Assembly: GCF_016861915.1 (NCBI RefSeq)
Contig: NZ_BOLX01000016.1
Span: 1-37,767 of the forward strand
Direction: 5' to 3'
Source: Apilactobacillus nanyangensis
GTDB taxonomy: Bacteria; Bacillota; Bacilli; Lactobacillales; Lactobacillaceae
DNA length: 37,767 nucleotides
A model generated the notes under the pieces. The model searched no databases, had not been told where the DNA came from, and worked only from the letters and a program-made list of their open reading frames with translations. Shown one piece after another: positions 17,559-25,748 of the stretch. Every line of letters begins with the position of its first letter. Position 1 is the stretch's first letter. The position numbers were made by a program, and so were the translations under genes.

Positions 17559-18473
17559 CTATTTAATTGAATTAAATTGTCGCTTTATAATTTCGATTAA
17601 TTTTACATAATCATCATTATCATCTTCAGTGTACTCTTTTGCGCTTAGATATGCCTGTATTGACAGGTCATACCACCTGTTTGCATCCAGGATTATTTCA
17701 TCATTGAATGGGTACATCAAAATTGATTGATGTTGGAAATAACTACTCAATAGCATGAACTTTTCTGGATCCATCATGTACTCATCAGTTAATCGATTAA
17801 AGATAAGTTGATATGAGTTCATATCTTGAAGTGATTTAATTTCACCCATCTTAACTTTCTTTGTCTTTCCATCAATCCACATCATGTCGACGACCTCATT
17901 TGAACCGACTTTTCTTAACGTGTCGATTACCTCTGCTTTAATAACAGATTGGACAAATGGGTCCATCAAAACAAATCGACTGTATTTTAAAAATTCATCG
18001 TATGGTAAATGCTGTCCATTTAAAAACGATTCCTTTTGCCAATACATCGTTTGCTTACTACTTATATGGTAGAACTTTTGTGCAAGTTGATGAATTTCTT
18101 CACTTGAATTACTTCTAAAAGAAGCTTCGCTTTCTTCAATTAGCTTTAAGCCAGCATAGTAATAGCTATCGTTTGCCTTAAATGTTTCAACAATTTCTCT
18201 GGATTTAATGTATTCATTGTTCTTCAACAACACATTAATCATTAATAAAAAGTCCTGCTCGTTTGTCGTAAACGCATTAGGATTTTCCATGACTTCTTTT
18301 CTTGCTTCAACATATTGCTTTAAGCTAAAAAGAGATTGAACTAATAATACTTCAATCTCATCGCTTGGCTGATCTTCTAAGTAATTTTTGGCTTTGTTGA
18401 TAGCTAGTTGATATTGTTTGTCAACAATGTTTGATGCAATATCCTTAGCTATTTGTGAACTATGTTCATCCAT
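17559..18473 (-). CDS. TPR-like helical protein of unknown function
   Basis: The 304-residue protein starts at ATG 18473 with GGAG eight bases upstream. It is built of helices with tetratricopeptide-like spacing in its first third (for example YQLAINKAKNYLEDQPSDE and LVQSLFSLKQYVEARKEVM). The rest is acidic, with no catalytic motif, signal or membrane segment. It follows the RNase J2 gene by 28 bases and is surely co-transcribed with it; in lactobacilli a similar protein often sits between rnjB and tuf. A link with RNA decay is suggested only by position. Confidence 0.75.
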   Translation of the reverse strand: MDEHSSQIAKDIASNIVDKQYQLAINKAKNYLEDQPSDEIEVLLVQSLFSLKQYVEARKEVMENPNAFTTNEQDFLLMINVLLKNNEYIKSREIVETFKANDSYYYAGLKLIEESEASFRSNSSEEIHQLAQKFYHISSKQTMYWQKESFLNGQHLPYDEFLKYSRFVLMDPFVQSVIKAEVIDTLRKVGSNEVVDMMWIDGKTKKVKMGEIKSLQDMNSYQLIFNRLTDEYMMDPEKFMLLSSYFQHQSILMYPFNDEIILDANRWYDLSIQAYLSAKEYTEDDNDDYVKLIEIIKRQFNSIK

Positions 18474-18501
18474 TAAAATCACTCCGAATAATTAACCTTA
18501 T

Positions 18502-20193
18502 TTATTTTTGTGGACGCTTCTTTTTATGATGTTGGTTTACTTCCATAATAACTGGAAGAATTACCGGACGACGTTTTGTCTTATCAAATAAGAAGTGACT
18601 GATTTTTTCTCTTACTGATTGCTTTAAGTGGCTCCAATCAAATTCCTTGTTATCAAGGTTTAATTGAATGGTCTTAGAAACAATTTCAGCTGCTTCATTC
18701 ATTAGATCCTTGTTTGACTTAACGTAAATGAATCCTCTTGAAGTTATCTTAGGACGAGAAATGATAATCTTTTTCTTTCTATCGATTGTAACAACAACGA
18801 TGAAAATACCATCTTCTGATAATACCTTACGGTCACGTAAAACGATGTTACCAATATCTCCGACACCGATACCATCAATCATAGTGTTACCAGCTTCAAC
18901 GGCGTTACCATGGTGGAATTTAGCACCATCGTATTCAATAGTTTCACCCTTGCTTAGGATTAGAATCTTATCTTCGTCTACACCCATGTTAGTAGCAGCA
19001 CGTTTGCTTTCGTTCATCATCATGTATTCACCACTAACTGGAATGAAGTATTGTGGTTTCAACAAACTGATTAACATTTGGATATCTTCGGCACTTGCGT
19101 GATCGGAAACATTTAGGTCGTTTGAAATAACCTTAACTGTACCGTCTGCTTGATATACCATGTCGTCGGTCTTAGCCATACTGTTATCCATTGCTGGAGA
19201 TGGTGAAGTAACGATTAGTACAACGTCACCAGGTTCAATGTTGATATCTTTTTGTTGTTGAGCAGCCATTCTTTGAACTAGCTTGATTGGTTCACTAACT
19301 GGATTAGTTTCCAACACAACAATTTCGTCGCTTTCAAGCTTCTTTAGTTCTTCGATGTCTTCAATTAATAAGTCTTCTGTTACATTAATGTATCCAGAAT
19401 CAATTGCTAACTTAACTTTGGCATCTAGGTGCTTACCAACAAATACTTTTCTTTCAGACTTTGCAGCTGCGTCAAATACTTGTTGAATTCTTAATAGGTT
19501 AGCAGAGTTAGCTGCAACAATCACACGACTCTTACTATCTTCGAATGTATCGAAGATGTATTGGCTAGCTTGAATTTCGTTTGCCATTGGGAATGGATTA
19601 TCAGCATTTTGTGAGTCTGCTAGTAAGGCGATAACCTTCTTGTTACCAACTTTTGCAATTGAACTGTAATCAGTCGCAAAACCGTTACGTAATGCTGGAT
19701 CGAACTTAAAGTCACCAGTGTATACGATTTGGCCTTCTTCAACAGCCAACGAAATTCCCATTGAGTCAGGAACTGAGTGACTAGTCTTAAAGAAAGTAAC
19801 TGTAACGTCATCAAAAAGAATTTCACTCTTTTCGTTGATTACGTTGAAGTTGTTAAACTTCTTTGATCTTTCATTATTCTTAACTTCGTACTTAGCCATT
19901 TCAATGGTTAGTTTTGATCCGAATACAGGAACATCGAATTCACTGACAAAATATGGTAGTGCGCCAATTGAATCCATGTCACTATTAGATAGGAAAACTC
20001 CGATAATCTTTTCCTTGTTTTCACGTAAGTATGTGAAATCAGGAATAACTACATCAATTCCTAACATGTCATTTTCAGGGTATTTCAGACCGCAATCTAA
20101 AACATAAATCCCATTGTTAATCTCAACGGCATATAGGTTCTTGCCACTCTCCCTTACTCCTCCTAAGGGAATAATTTTTACACTATTTTTCAT
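18502..20193 (-). CDS. rnjB: RNase J2-type protein with degenerate metal site
   Basis: The 563-residue protein has the metallo-beta-lactamase/beta-CASP layout of RNase J (GGVRESGKNLYAVEI at the start, IGVGDIGNIVLRDRKVLSEDG late, C-terminal domain ending near VILPVIMEVN). RNase J proteins form J1-J2 complexes that process and degrade RNA. Here the HxHxDH motif reads N70-S-D72-M-D74-S75 and the late PxHGE motif reads PVSGE, so most metal ligands are missing, whereas His in TSHSVPD and Asp in GDFKFD remain. It is probably an inactive structural partner of the intact RNase J1 at 35004-36686. GAGGTGA precedes the ATG. Confidence 0.92.
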   Translation of the reverse strand: MKNSVKIIPLGGVRESGKNLYAVEINNGIYVLDCGLKYPENDMLGIDVVIPDFTYLRENKEKIIGVFLSNSDMDSIGALPYFVSEFDVPVFGSKLTIEMAKYEVKNNERSKKFNNFNVINEKSEILFDDVTVTFFKTSHSVPDSMGISLAVEEGQIVYTGDFKFDPALRNGFATDYSSIAKVGNKKVIALLADSQNADNPFPMANEIQASQYIFDTFEDSKSRVIVAANSANLLRIQQVFDAAAKSERKVFVGKHLDAKVKLAIDSGYINVTEDLLIEDIEELKKLESDEIVVLETNPVSEPIKLVQRMAAQQQKDINIEPGDVVLIVTSPSPAMDNSMAKTDDMVYQADGTVKVISNDLNVSDHASAEDIQMLISLLKPQYFIPVSGEYMMMNESKRAATNMGVDEDKILILSKGETIEYDGAKFHHGNAVEAGNTMIDGIGVGDIGNIVLRDRKVLSEDGIFIVVVTIDRKKKIIISRPKITSRGFIYVKSNKDLMNEAAEIVSKTIQLNLDNKEFDWSHLKQSVREKISHFLFDKTKRRPVILPVIMEVNQHHKKKRPQK

Positions 20194-20335
20194 GATTCAC
20201 CTCATATAATTTTTATGTATATTTTTTATTATGAAATAAAATAATTATTTTCAATACGATCTCATTTAACTATCTATAGTGTATCATACTTTTAAATTGA
20301 ATAATAACTGATAAGTGCATATATGTATGTATAAA

Positions 20336-20368
20336 AAAATGGAACCACTCATAGAGCAGTTCCATTTT
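20336..20368 (-). terminator. Intrinsic terminator of rpsO
   Basis: AAAATGGAAC / GTTCCATTTT with inner CTC/GAG pairs, followed by T on the minus strand, just after the rpsO stop codon. The 20194-20335 gap beyond it is AT-rich and should hold the rnjB promoter; TTGAAA at 20249-20254 (minus) is a possible -35. Confidence 0.85.
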
Positions 20369-20375
20369 AAAAATA

Positions 20376-20645
20376 TTAACGACGTAGACCTAAACTCTTG
20401 ATTAAATCACGGTAACGTTGAACATCTGTGTTACGTAAGTATCTTAGTAAGTTACGACGGTGACCGATTTTCTTCAACAAACCACGTTGTGAATGGAAAT
20501 CCTTCTTGTGTTCTTTCATGTGACCATTAATTTCATTAATGTCAGCAGTTAGTACAGCAATTTGTACTTCAGCAGAACCAGTGTCACCATCATGTCTAGC
20601 ATACTTCTTGATGATGTCGTTCTTTTCAGCTTGTGTTAGAGCCAT
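20376..20645 (-). CDS. rpsO: Ribosomal protein uS15
   Basis: S15 is an early-binding protein of the 30S platform. The 89-residue protein ([10 protein letters not shown] ... [12 protein letters not shown]) has the normal length and the rRNA-binding segment [10 protein letters not shown] with [11 protein letters not shown]. The ATG at 20645 follows AAAGGTGGG; an upstream in-frame ATG lies over that site and was rejected. The gene has a structured leader of about 100 bases, which in many Firmicutes binds S15 for feedback control. Confidence 0.97.
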   Translation of the reverse strand: MALTQAEKNDIIKKYARHDGDTGSAEVQIAVLTADINEINGHMKEHKKDFHSQRGLLKKIGHRRNLLRYLRNTDVQRYRDLIKSLGLRR

Positions 20646-20678
20646 TGTGTTTCCCACCTTTCAAAAGTAAATATACCA

Positions 20679-20725
20679 GATACTGAGTAAAGCGCCAGAT
20701 GAGAGCAGCGACAAAACTAAGTATC
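20679..20725 (-). promoter_or_regulatory. Structured rpsO leader, candidate S15-binding site
   Basis: The minus-strand arms GATACTTAG (20717-20725) and CTCAGTATC (20679-20687) pair with one mismatch, enclosing a 29-base segment that could form an inner hairpin. The structure lies between the promoter and the ribosome-binding site. Autoregulatory S15 leaders are common, but their structures differ between lineages, so the assignment rests on position and pairing only. Confidence 0.5.
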
Positions 20726-20753
20726 GGTACTGTAGTTTTAAACTACGTTAATC

Positions 20754-20782
20754 ATACTACTATGAATACCTGAAAATATCAA
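20754..20782 (-). promoter_or_regulatory. rpsO promoter
   Basis: On the minus strand TTGATA (20777-20782), 17 bases and TAGTAT (20754-20759), about 108 bases upstream of the start codon. Confidence 0.55.
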
Positions 20783-20832
20783 GGTAATATCCTTATTAAT
20801 GTGATTGGAGAAATCCGAATTATATAATTCTA

Positions 20833-20861
20833 TTGCTTTTTTAAGTTGTCTTTTGTATAAT
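20833..20861 (+). promoter_or_regulatory. rpsT promoter
   Basis: TTGCTT (20833-20838), 17 bases and consensus TATAAT (20856-20861), about 60 bases upstream of rpsT. Confidence 0.7.
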
Positions 20862-20920
20862 AAAAGTCGTTGAAATTTAAGGATTTTAAATAAAATTCGA
20901 CTTTTTTGGAGGTGAATTTC

Positions 20921-21169
20921 ATGCCTGTTATTAAATCTGCTATCGAACGTGTAAAAACTAATGAAAAAGCAAACAAACGTAACGCATCTCAACTAAGCAA
21001 GATGAGAACTGCTGTTAAGAAGTTTGAAAAAGCTGATGCTAACGCTGACAACCGTGAAGAACTATTCAACAACGCTGTTAGTGCATTAGACCATGCTAAG
21101 TCAAAGGGCTTAATCAAAGCTAACACTGCTGCACGTAACAAATCACGTCTAGCTAAGTTAAACAAGTAA
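20921..21169 (+). CDS. rpsT: Ribosomal protein bS20
   Basis: S20 binds 16S rRNA early in 30S assembly. The 82-residue, lysine-rich, all-helical protein begins [20 protein letters not shown] and ends [10 protein letters not shown], as in the family. The ATG at 20921 follows GGAGGTGA at ideal spacing. The gene lies convergent to holA, as in the comE-holA-rpsT region of Bacillus subtilis, and is flanked by its own promoter and terminator. Confidence 0.97.
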   Translation: MPVIKSAIERVKTNEKANKRNASQLSKMRTAVKKFEKADANADNREELFNNAVSALDHAKSKGLIKANTAARNKSRLAKLNK

Positions 21170-21175
21170 AAAGAA

Positions 21176-21199
21176 CTCAGTTTTAACTGAGCTTTTTTT
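21176..21199 (+). terminator. Intrinsic terminator of rpsT
   Basis: CTCAGTT / AACTGAG stem (21176-21191) followed by seven T. Confidence 0.88.
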
Positions 21200-21205
21200 A
21201 TTCCT

Positions 21206-21239
21206 AAAAAAGGACATCTCGTTTGAGATGTCCTTTTTT
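21206..21239. terminator. Terminator of the comE-holA operon
   Basis: A perfect 15-pair inverted repeat (AAAAAAGGACATCTC and its complement) around GTTT. Its T-runs work in both directions; it mainly serves holA, and may back up rpsT. Confidence 0.9.
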
Positions 21240-21241
21240 GT

Positions 21242-22270
21242 TTATCCAATTTGATTATCGACAAATTTCAAAGTGAACATTTGAAATAGTAGTTCTGGTG
21301 ATTCAGGTGTTGATTTTAGTTTTTCTTCTACATCAACCAGTCCCAAATAAGCATCCCTCAAACTACTAAATTGATACTTACGCACATTTTGCATTGCCAG
21401 TTTCACTCTAAATGGATGCACCTTAAGCTTTTCTGCAATGTTTCCCTGGCTGTATCCCTTACGGCTTAAAACGTTAACCTGTAGTAATAGTCTGAATTGA
21501 GATAACAAGACCGCATTAATTTGTAATGGTTCTTGATCCTCTACGATTAGGTTACGGTATAAATCAATGGCGTTTTTGGAATCTTTCTTCATTACATAGT
21601 CGATTAGATCAAAAACGTTTTGGTCCAATGACTTCGCAACCAAGCTATCGATACTGTCCTTAGTGATGACCTTATCCTTTTGACAGTATAGGAATAACTT
21701 AGGAAGTTCGTTCATTGCTGATGATAAATCGTTAGATACTTTCCCTAGTAATTCTTGAAGGGCATCCCCTTCTACAGTATAACCATTACTCTTAATGTTG
21801 TTGGCAACGTATGATTGGATGGCACGATCATCTAGTTTAGTTAAATCGATTACCTCTGCGTTGTTTTTCAATTGCTTGGTAACCTTTTTTCTGGAATCTA
21901 GTTTTCCATATGGTGCCATGATGACCATAACCGTACTATCAACCGGGTGGTTAACGTATTCAATAAAGCTATCGATGTCATGATCCAAGGTCGACTTGCT
22001 ACGTTCACCGGTTAAAAAGTACGGATTGTTTACAACAACCAATCTCTTTTCACCAAAGAATGGCAAACTTTCAGCATCACCCACGGCAGTGGCAATGTTT
22101 TGACTTTCCATGTCATAGCTAGCGAAGTTCATGGTTCTTTCTTCTTCCGGAATTAATTCCACGAAGTGTTTTTTAATTTCATTAATTAAATAGTCTTCTT
22201 TACCTAACACTAGATATATTGGGTTAATATTATTGTTTTTAATTTGTGTTAATAGTTCGTTTACTTTCAT
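21242..22270 (-). CDS. holA: DNA polymerase III delta subunit
   Basis: HolA is the clamp-loader subunit that opens the sliding clamp. The 342-residue protein has the family N-terminus (NPIYLVLGKEDYLINEIKK), a degenerate AAA+ fold with no Walker A, as is normal for delta, and a C-terminal helical collar domain (KLKVHPFRVKLAMQN). AAGGGG lies nine bases before the ATG, within the 3' end of comEC, so translation is probably coupled. The comEC-holA order is conserved in Firmicutes. Confidence 0.95.
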   Translation of the reverse strand: MKVNELLTQIKNNNINPIYLVLGKEDYLINEIKKHFVELIPEEERTMNFASYDMESQNIATAVGDAESLPFFGEKRLVVVNNPYFLTGERSKSTLDHDIDSFIEYVNHPVDSTVMVIMAPYGKLDSRKKVTKQLKNNAEVIDLTKLDDRAIQSYVANNIKSNGYTVEGDALQELLGKVSNDLSSAMNELPKLFLYCQKDKVITKDSIDSLVAKSLDQNVFDLIDYVMKKDSKNAIDLYRNLIVEDQEPLQINAVLLSQFRLLLQVNVLSRKGYSQGNIAEKLKVHPFRVKLAMQNVRKYQFSSLRDAYLGLVDVEEKLKSTPESPELLFQMFTLKFVDNQIG

Positions 22271-22272
22271 TA

Positions 22273-24408
22273 CTATTCCCCTTGCAATTTAAATATCCAG
22301 TGATTTCCTAATAATCCATATTTATATGATATCATACCCTGTTTTTGTGTGTTCACGTATGCTAAATTATTATCCTTTAATCTTTCAAGCGTTTCAACAC
22401 TTGGATGGTGATAACGATTATTGCGTCCAGCAGATATTATCGATACCTTAGGATGAATGAATTTTAAAAATGAATCACTGCTAGAGGTATCACTACCATG
22501 ATGCCCCAGTTTCAAATAATCCGCTTTTAGCATCGGATATTTTTGCATGATGTCACTCTCACCACTTGATGGTAAGTCACCCATAAACAACCAGCTGCGA
22601 TTTCCTTGCATGGTGCCCAAGACGACCGAGTCTTCGTTCTTACCAAGACCACTTTCAAAAGGATGATAAATATTAAACGGAAAATCAGGTAACTTTTGGT
22701 TAGCTTTAATTAACACCAATTTCGTTTTATTCAAATAGGGACGGATTTTTCTCATTATCGATGGATTGTTCTGCAAACCATCCCCGACAATAATCCGGTC
22801 GACTTTTAAATCCGCCAAGATTGCTGGAACATCTCCCGTGTGATCAGCATCTTGATGACTCAACACTAGATTATCAAGATGGTTAATACCGATACTTTTC
22901 AAATAATTAATCGACGTTTTTTCCGCTTGATAATTTACCTTATTGTTTTGCTTGCGACCAAATTGTAACTTACCACCCGTATCAATCATAGTGATTGAAT
23001 GGTTAAACGGCTCACGAATTAAGATGCTATCACCCTGGCCAACATCGAAAAAAGATACCTCACCCTGCAATGGATAGTGAATATACATAAACGTGATTAG
23101 ATACATACAAATCAATATCGAAACTCTTTTCAAACTAATCCTATCAATTACAAACAAAGTCGTTACCAACAATATTGTTGCCACATACAGATTGGGTTTA
23201 CCAAAATTAATCTGACCAGGTAAAGCCCCCAGCCAATTGACTGCAGTATCAAAGCTATTCAATATCAACGCCACCACCGAACTAAACCATCCAGCAATCG
23301 GGTACGTAATGACCGCAATTAATATCATTGGCATAATTAACGCCGAAAATATTGGTATCACCAGATAATTGGCTAACATCGTCAGTGCGTGCCACTGAAA
23401 TAGCTTGTAGATAATAAAGGGTAAACTGACCAAGTTCATCATCACCGTTTGCTTGAGTGGTCTCATTTTATTTGTATAAATTAATCCGAATGCCAAAGCG
23501 TAACTTAGTTGTGAACCAAACTGTAACAACATCTCCGGTTCCATTAGCAAATTGGCCATCAAAGTAATCGAAAAGACATCCAAGCTGGTCAGTCGTTTAT
23601 TTAGCATTAACGCGATAATTCCGATTTCAACAGTTAATATCGACCGCATCAAACCAATCGATGATCCGGCAATGACAAAGTAAGTTGGCAGAAATATCAA
23701 GGTAATCCACCTAGTTTTCTCCCTGGTCACTCGGAATAATCCCAGTATTATTTTCAATAGGTTCACGATGTAAAAGACATGCAAACCGGAGATACTAAAT
23801 AAGTGAATAAGTCCTAGTGTCTTCACACCTGATAGTTCATCATTGAATGAATTATCCATGACACCTAAAAACAAACTACTGGCGTAAAGGTTCAAGGGAT
23901 GTGGTAATTGATTCGTGTATTTGAGCATCAGCATCCGAAAATAATGAAGACTATCGTTGATTGAAAAACGATGTTGTTCTTCTATACTATTTATCTGCTT
24001 AACTGTCAATCGACTATAAACACCCATACCTTGGTAGTATTCTTTAGCATCAAACTGGTTAAAGTTTCTGGCCTCATCAAACGGCTGAACAATACCAGAC
24101 ACATTCATGACAATTGGCCTTGAATATTTCTTTATCCTCTTTGCATCATTGACGTAAATCATTATTTGATTATTGGTATCAATAACGTTGCCAATTCCAT
24201 AAAACGAGTCGTCACTATACTTAATATTATCCGGATAAATCAAAACACTTTGCGTTACTGTTTGTTGTCCTTGAACTTGATTATCTCGATCTTGTTTATA
24301 CCTATACCAGAAAACCAAACAAAAAATAACCACCATGACGGTGGTTATTTTTATTACTAACGCTTTTTTTAATCGAATAATCCGAATCATCCACAGACAA
24401 AAAAGCAA
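22273..24408 (-). CDS. comEC: ComEC, DNA-uptake channel protein
   Basis: ComEC carries single-stranded transforming DNA across the membrane. The 711 residues from TTG 24408 include a DUF4131 region, the polytopic competence domain (LSGVKTLGLIHLFSISGLHVFYI in part) and a C-terminal metallo-beta-lactamase domain with SHQDADHTGD and LGHHGSD. The start is doubtful: no ATG or GTG lies at the expected place, TTG 24408 has no ribosome-binding site and begins inside the first membrane segment, and the frame stays open up to the comEB stop at 24490. The 27 upstream codons (24409-24489, NNLYIFPSISIGIL ...) look like a genuine ComEC N-terminus and would start with ATT. The rest is intact. Confidence 0.88.
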   Translation of the reverse strand: MLFCLWMIRIIRLKKALVIKITTVMVVIFCLVFWYRYKQDRDNQVQGQQTVTQSVLIYPDNIKYSDDSFYGIGNVIDTNNQIMIYVNDAKRIKKYSRPIVMNVSGIVQPFDEARNFNQFDAKEYYQGMGVYSRLTVKQINSIEEQHRFSINDSLHYFRMLMLKYTNQLPHPLNLYASSLFLGVMDNSFNDELSGVKTLGLIHLFSISGLHVFYIVNLLKIILGLFRVTREKTRWITLIFLPTYFVIAGSSIGLMRSILTVEIGIIALMLNKRLTSLDVFSITLMANLLMEPEMLLQFGSQLSYALAFGLIYTNKMRPLKQTVMMNLVSLPFIIYKLFQWHALTMLANYLVIPIFSALIMPMILIAVITYPIAGWFSSVVALILNSFDTAVNWLGALPGQINFGKPNLYVATILLVTTLFVIDRISLKRVSILICMYLITFMYIHYPLQGEVSFFDVGQGDSILIREPFNHSITMIDTGGKLQFGRKQNNKVNYQAEKTSINYLKSIGINHLDNLVLSHQDADHTGDVPAILADLKVDRIIVGDGLQNNPSIMRKIRPYLNKTKLVLIKANQKLPDFPFNIYHPFESGLGKNEDSVVLGTMQGNRSWLFMGDLPSSGESDIMQKYPMLKADYLKLGHHGSDTSSSDSFLKFIHPKVSIISAGRNNRYHHPSVETLERLKDNNLAYVNTQKQGMISYKYGLLGNHWIFKLQGE

Positions 24409-24489
24409 TAGACCGAACTTTAAATCACCAAAGAAAATAATGCTTAATATTCCAATCGAAATCGATGGAAAAATATATAAATTATTAAT

Positions 24490-24969
24490 TTATTTTGGTA
24501 AATAAGAGCTGAATTCGATTTGTTTGATTGTTTCTTCATCCAAAATTACTTGGTTCAATTCGACGTTATTTTGTTTAATTAATGACAATGCATATTCATC
24601 ATTGTGGTAGTTTCTTAGGTAGTTAATCTTTTTGATTCCCGCTTGTAATAACACTTTAGTACAAGGCAGACATGGGAAATCAGTTACATAGATTTCTGAA
24701 CCGTCTGTTGATTCACCAAATTTGGCACATTGAGAAATGGCGTTCATTTCGGCATGAATTGTTCTTAGGCAATGGCCGTCTCGCATGTAACATCCAACGT
24801 CAATACAATGTTCATCACCTGCAACTGATCCGTTATAACCACCGGCAATAATACGTTTATCTCTTACGATGGTTGCTCCAACGGAAAGGCGGTTACAGGT
24901 GCCACGTGTTGAAAGTAAAACAGCTTGTAGCATGAAATATTGATCCCATGGAATTCTGTGTTTAGTCAT
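24490..24969 (-). CDS. comEB: Deoxycytidylate (dCMP) deaminase ComEB
   Basis: The 159-residue zinc enzyme converts dCMP to dUMP; in Bacillus the homologue lies in the comE operon but is not needed for transformation. Zinc and catalytic residues are His72 and Glu74 (HAE) and Cys100 and Cys103 (FPCLPC). A GGGAGAG site precedes the ATG by ten bases. Its TAA stop is immediately followed, in the same frame, by the open comEC frame. Confidence 0.94.
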   Translation of the reverse strand: MTKHRIPWDQYFMLQAVLLSTRGTCNRLSVGATIVRDKRIIAGGYNGSVAGDEHCIDVGCYMRDGHCLRTIHAEMNAISQCAKFGESTDGSEIYVTDFPCLPCTKVLLQAGIKKINYLRNYHNDEYALSLIKQNNVELNQVILDEETIKQIEFSSYLPK

Positions 24970-25016
24970 AATTAATTACTCTCCCTCTTTTACTACTATT
25001 CATAGTATAGCAAAGA

Positions 25017-25682
25017 TTACACTTCTAAAGAATCTTTTAATCTTTCAAATGTCTTATCACCAAATCCACTAACCTGTTTGATTTCGTCGATTGAGTGAAA
25101 ACCATTGTGTTGGTTACGATAATCAATTATTTTTTGCGCTTTCTTTTCACCCACGCGATCAAGTTTTTGAAGTTCATTTAAATCTGCGGTATTCAAATTA
25201 ACTTTAGCGTTATTAGCAGAACTTCCGGTGTTCGTATTATTCGAACTAGCAAACGCTGAACTACCAGCTGCTCCCTTTTTATTAACAACGACAACATCTT
25301 GGTCTTTTAATACCTTGGCTAGATTAACGTTTTGTTCATCGGCATCCGACTTGAAGCCACCCGCTTCCTTGATGACGTCAGTAACATGGCTGTTGGATGG
25401 AATTTGGTAGACGCCGGGATGCTTAACCTCTCCCTTAACATCAATATATAAGTCTCCCGAAGCACTACTTTGGTTTTGCGAAGACGAGGATGAAGCCACG
25501 ACGCTACTTTGTTCCGAATAATCGGTTGCTACGTTGTTAGCGTCATTGCTGTTTTGATTCAAGATTAAAATAATAACCAACCCTAAACTAAAAGCGATTA
25601 GCAATAGACCAATCAAAATTTTATATGCATGTTCATCAATTATTTCTTTTATCTGCGTTGAAAAATCTAATATCTTATTCAC
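25017..25682 (-). CDS. comEA: ComEA, membrane-anchored competence DNA receptor
   Basis: ComEA binds double-stranded DNA outside the membrane and hands it to the uptake machinery. The 221-residue protein has an N-terminal membrane helix (21-41), a Ser/Asn/Gln-rich linker, an SLBB domain (about 78-134: YIDVKGEVKHPGVYQIP) and a second flexible linker. It ends with the DNA-binding double helix-hairpin-helix (163-221: VNLNTADLNELQKLDRVGEK). The start is GTG 25682 with a strong AAAGGAGG. It heads comEA-comEB-comEC-holA. Confidence 0.95.
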   Translation of the reverse strand: MNKILDFSTQIKEIIDEHAYKILIGLLLIAFSLGLVIILILNQNSNDANNVATDYSEQSSVVASSSSSQNQSSASGDLYIDVKGEVKHPGVYQIPSNSHVTDVIKEAGGFKSDADEQNVNLAKVLKDQDVVVVNKKGAAGSSAFASSNNTNTGSSANNAKVNLNTADLNELQKLDRVGEKKAQKIIDYRNQHNGFHSIDEIKQVSGFGDKTFERLKDSLEV

Positions 25683-25711
25683 CGTTTCCTCCTTTCTAAA
25701 ACTTAGATACG

Positions 25712-25748
25712 AAAAAAGGAATGTAATTTATTCAATCACATTCCTTTT
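25712..25748 (-). terminator. Intrinsic terminator of the rsmD-coaD-ylbL operon
   Basis: AAAAGGAATGT / ACATTCCTTTT (25714-25748) overlaps the last codon of the protease gene and is followed by T on the minus strand. Only about 30 bases separate it from comEA; no clear comEA promoter was found there. Confidence 0.85.

Noticed and set aside
17525-17577. AT-rich inverted repeat (ACAATTT / AAATTGT) as terminator of the TPR gene
   Set aside because: The stem has almost no G-C pairs and the T-run is about 10 bases further on; too weak to call.
20738-20992. Minus-strand reading frame over the rpsT promoter and start
   Set aside because: It overlaps the rpsT promoter, ribosome-binding site and first codons and the rpsO promoter, has no initiation site and no recognisable domain.
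25700-25720. TACGAAAA near comEA as a streptococcal-type competence (CIN) box
   Set aside because: It matches only on the strand opposite to comEA transcription and overlaps the A-run of a terminator.
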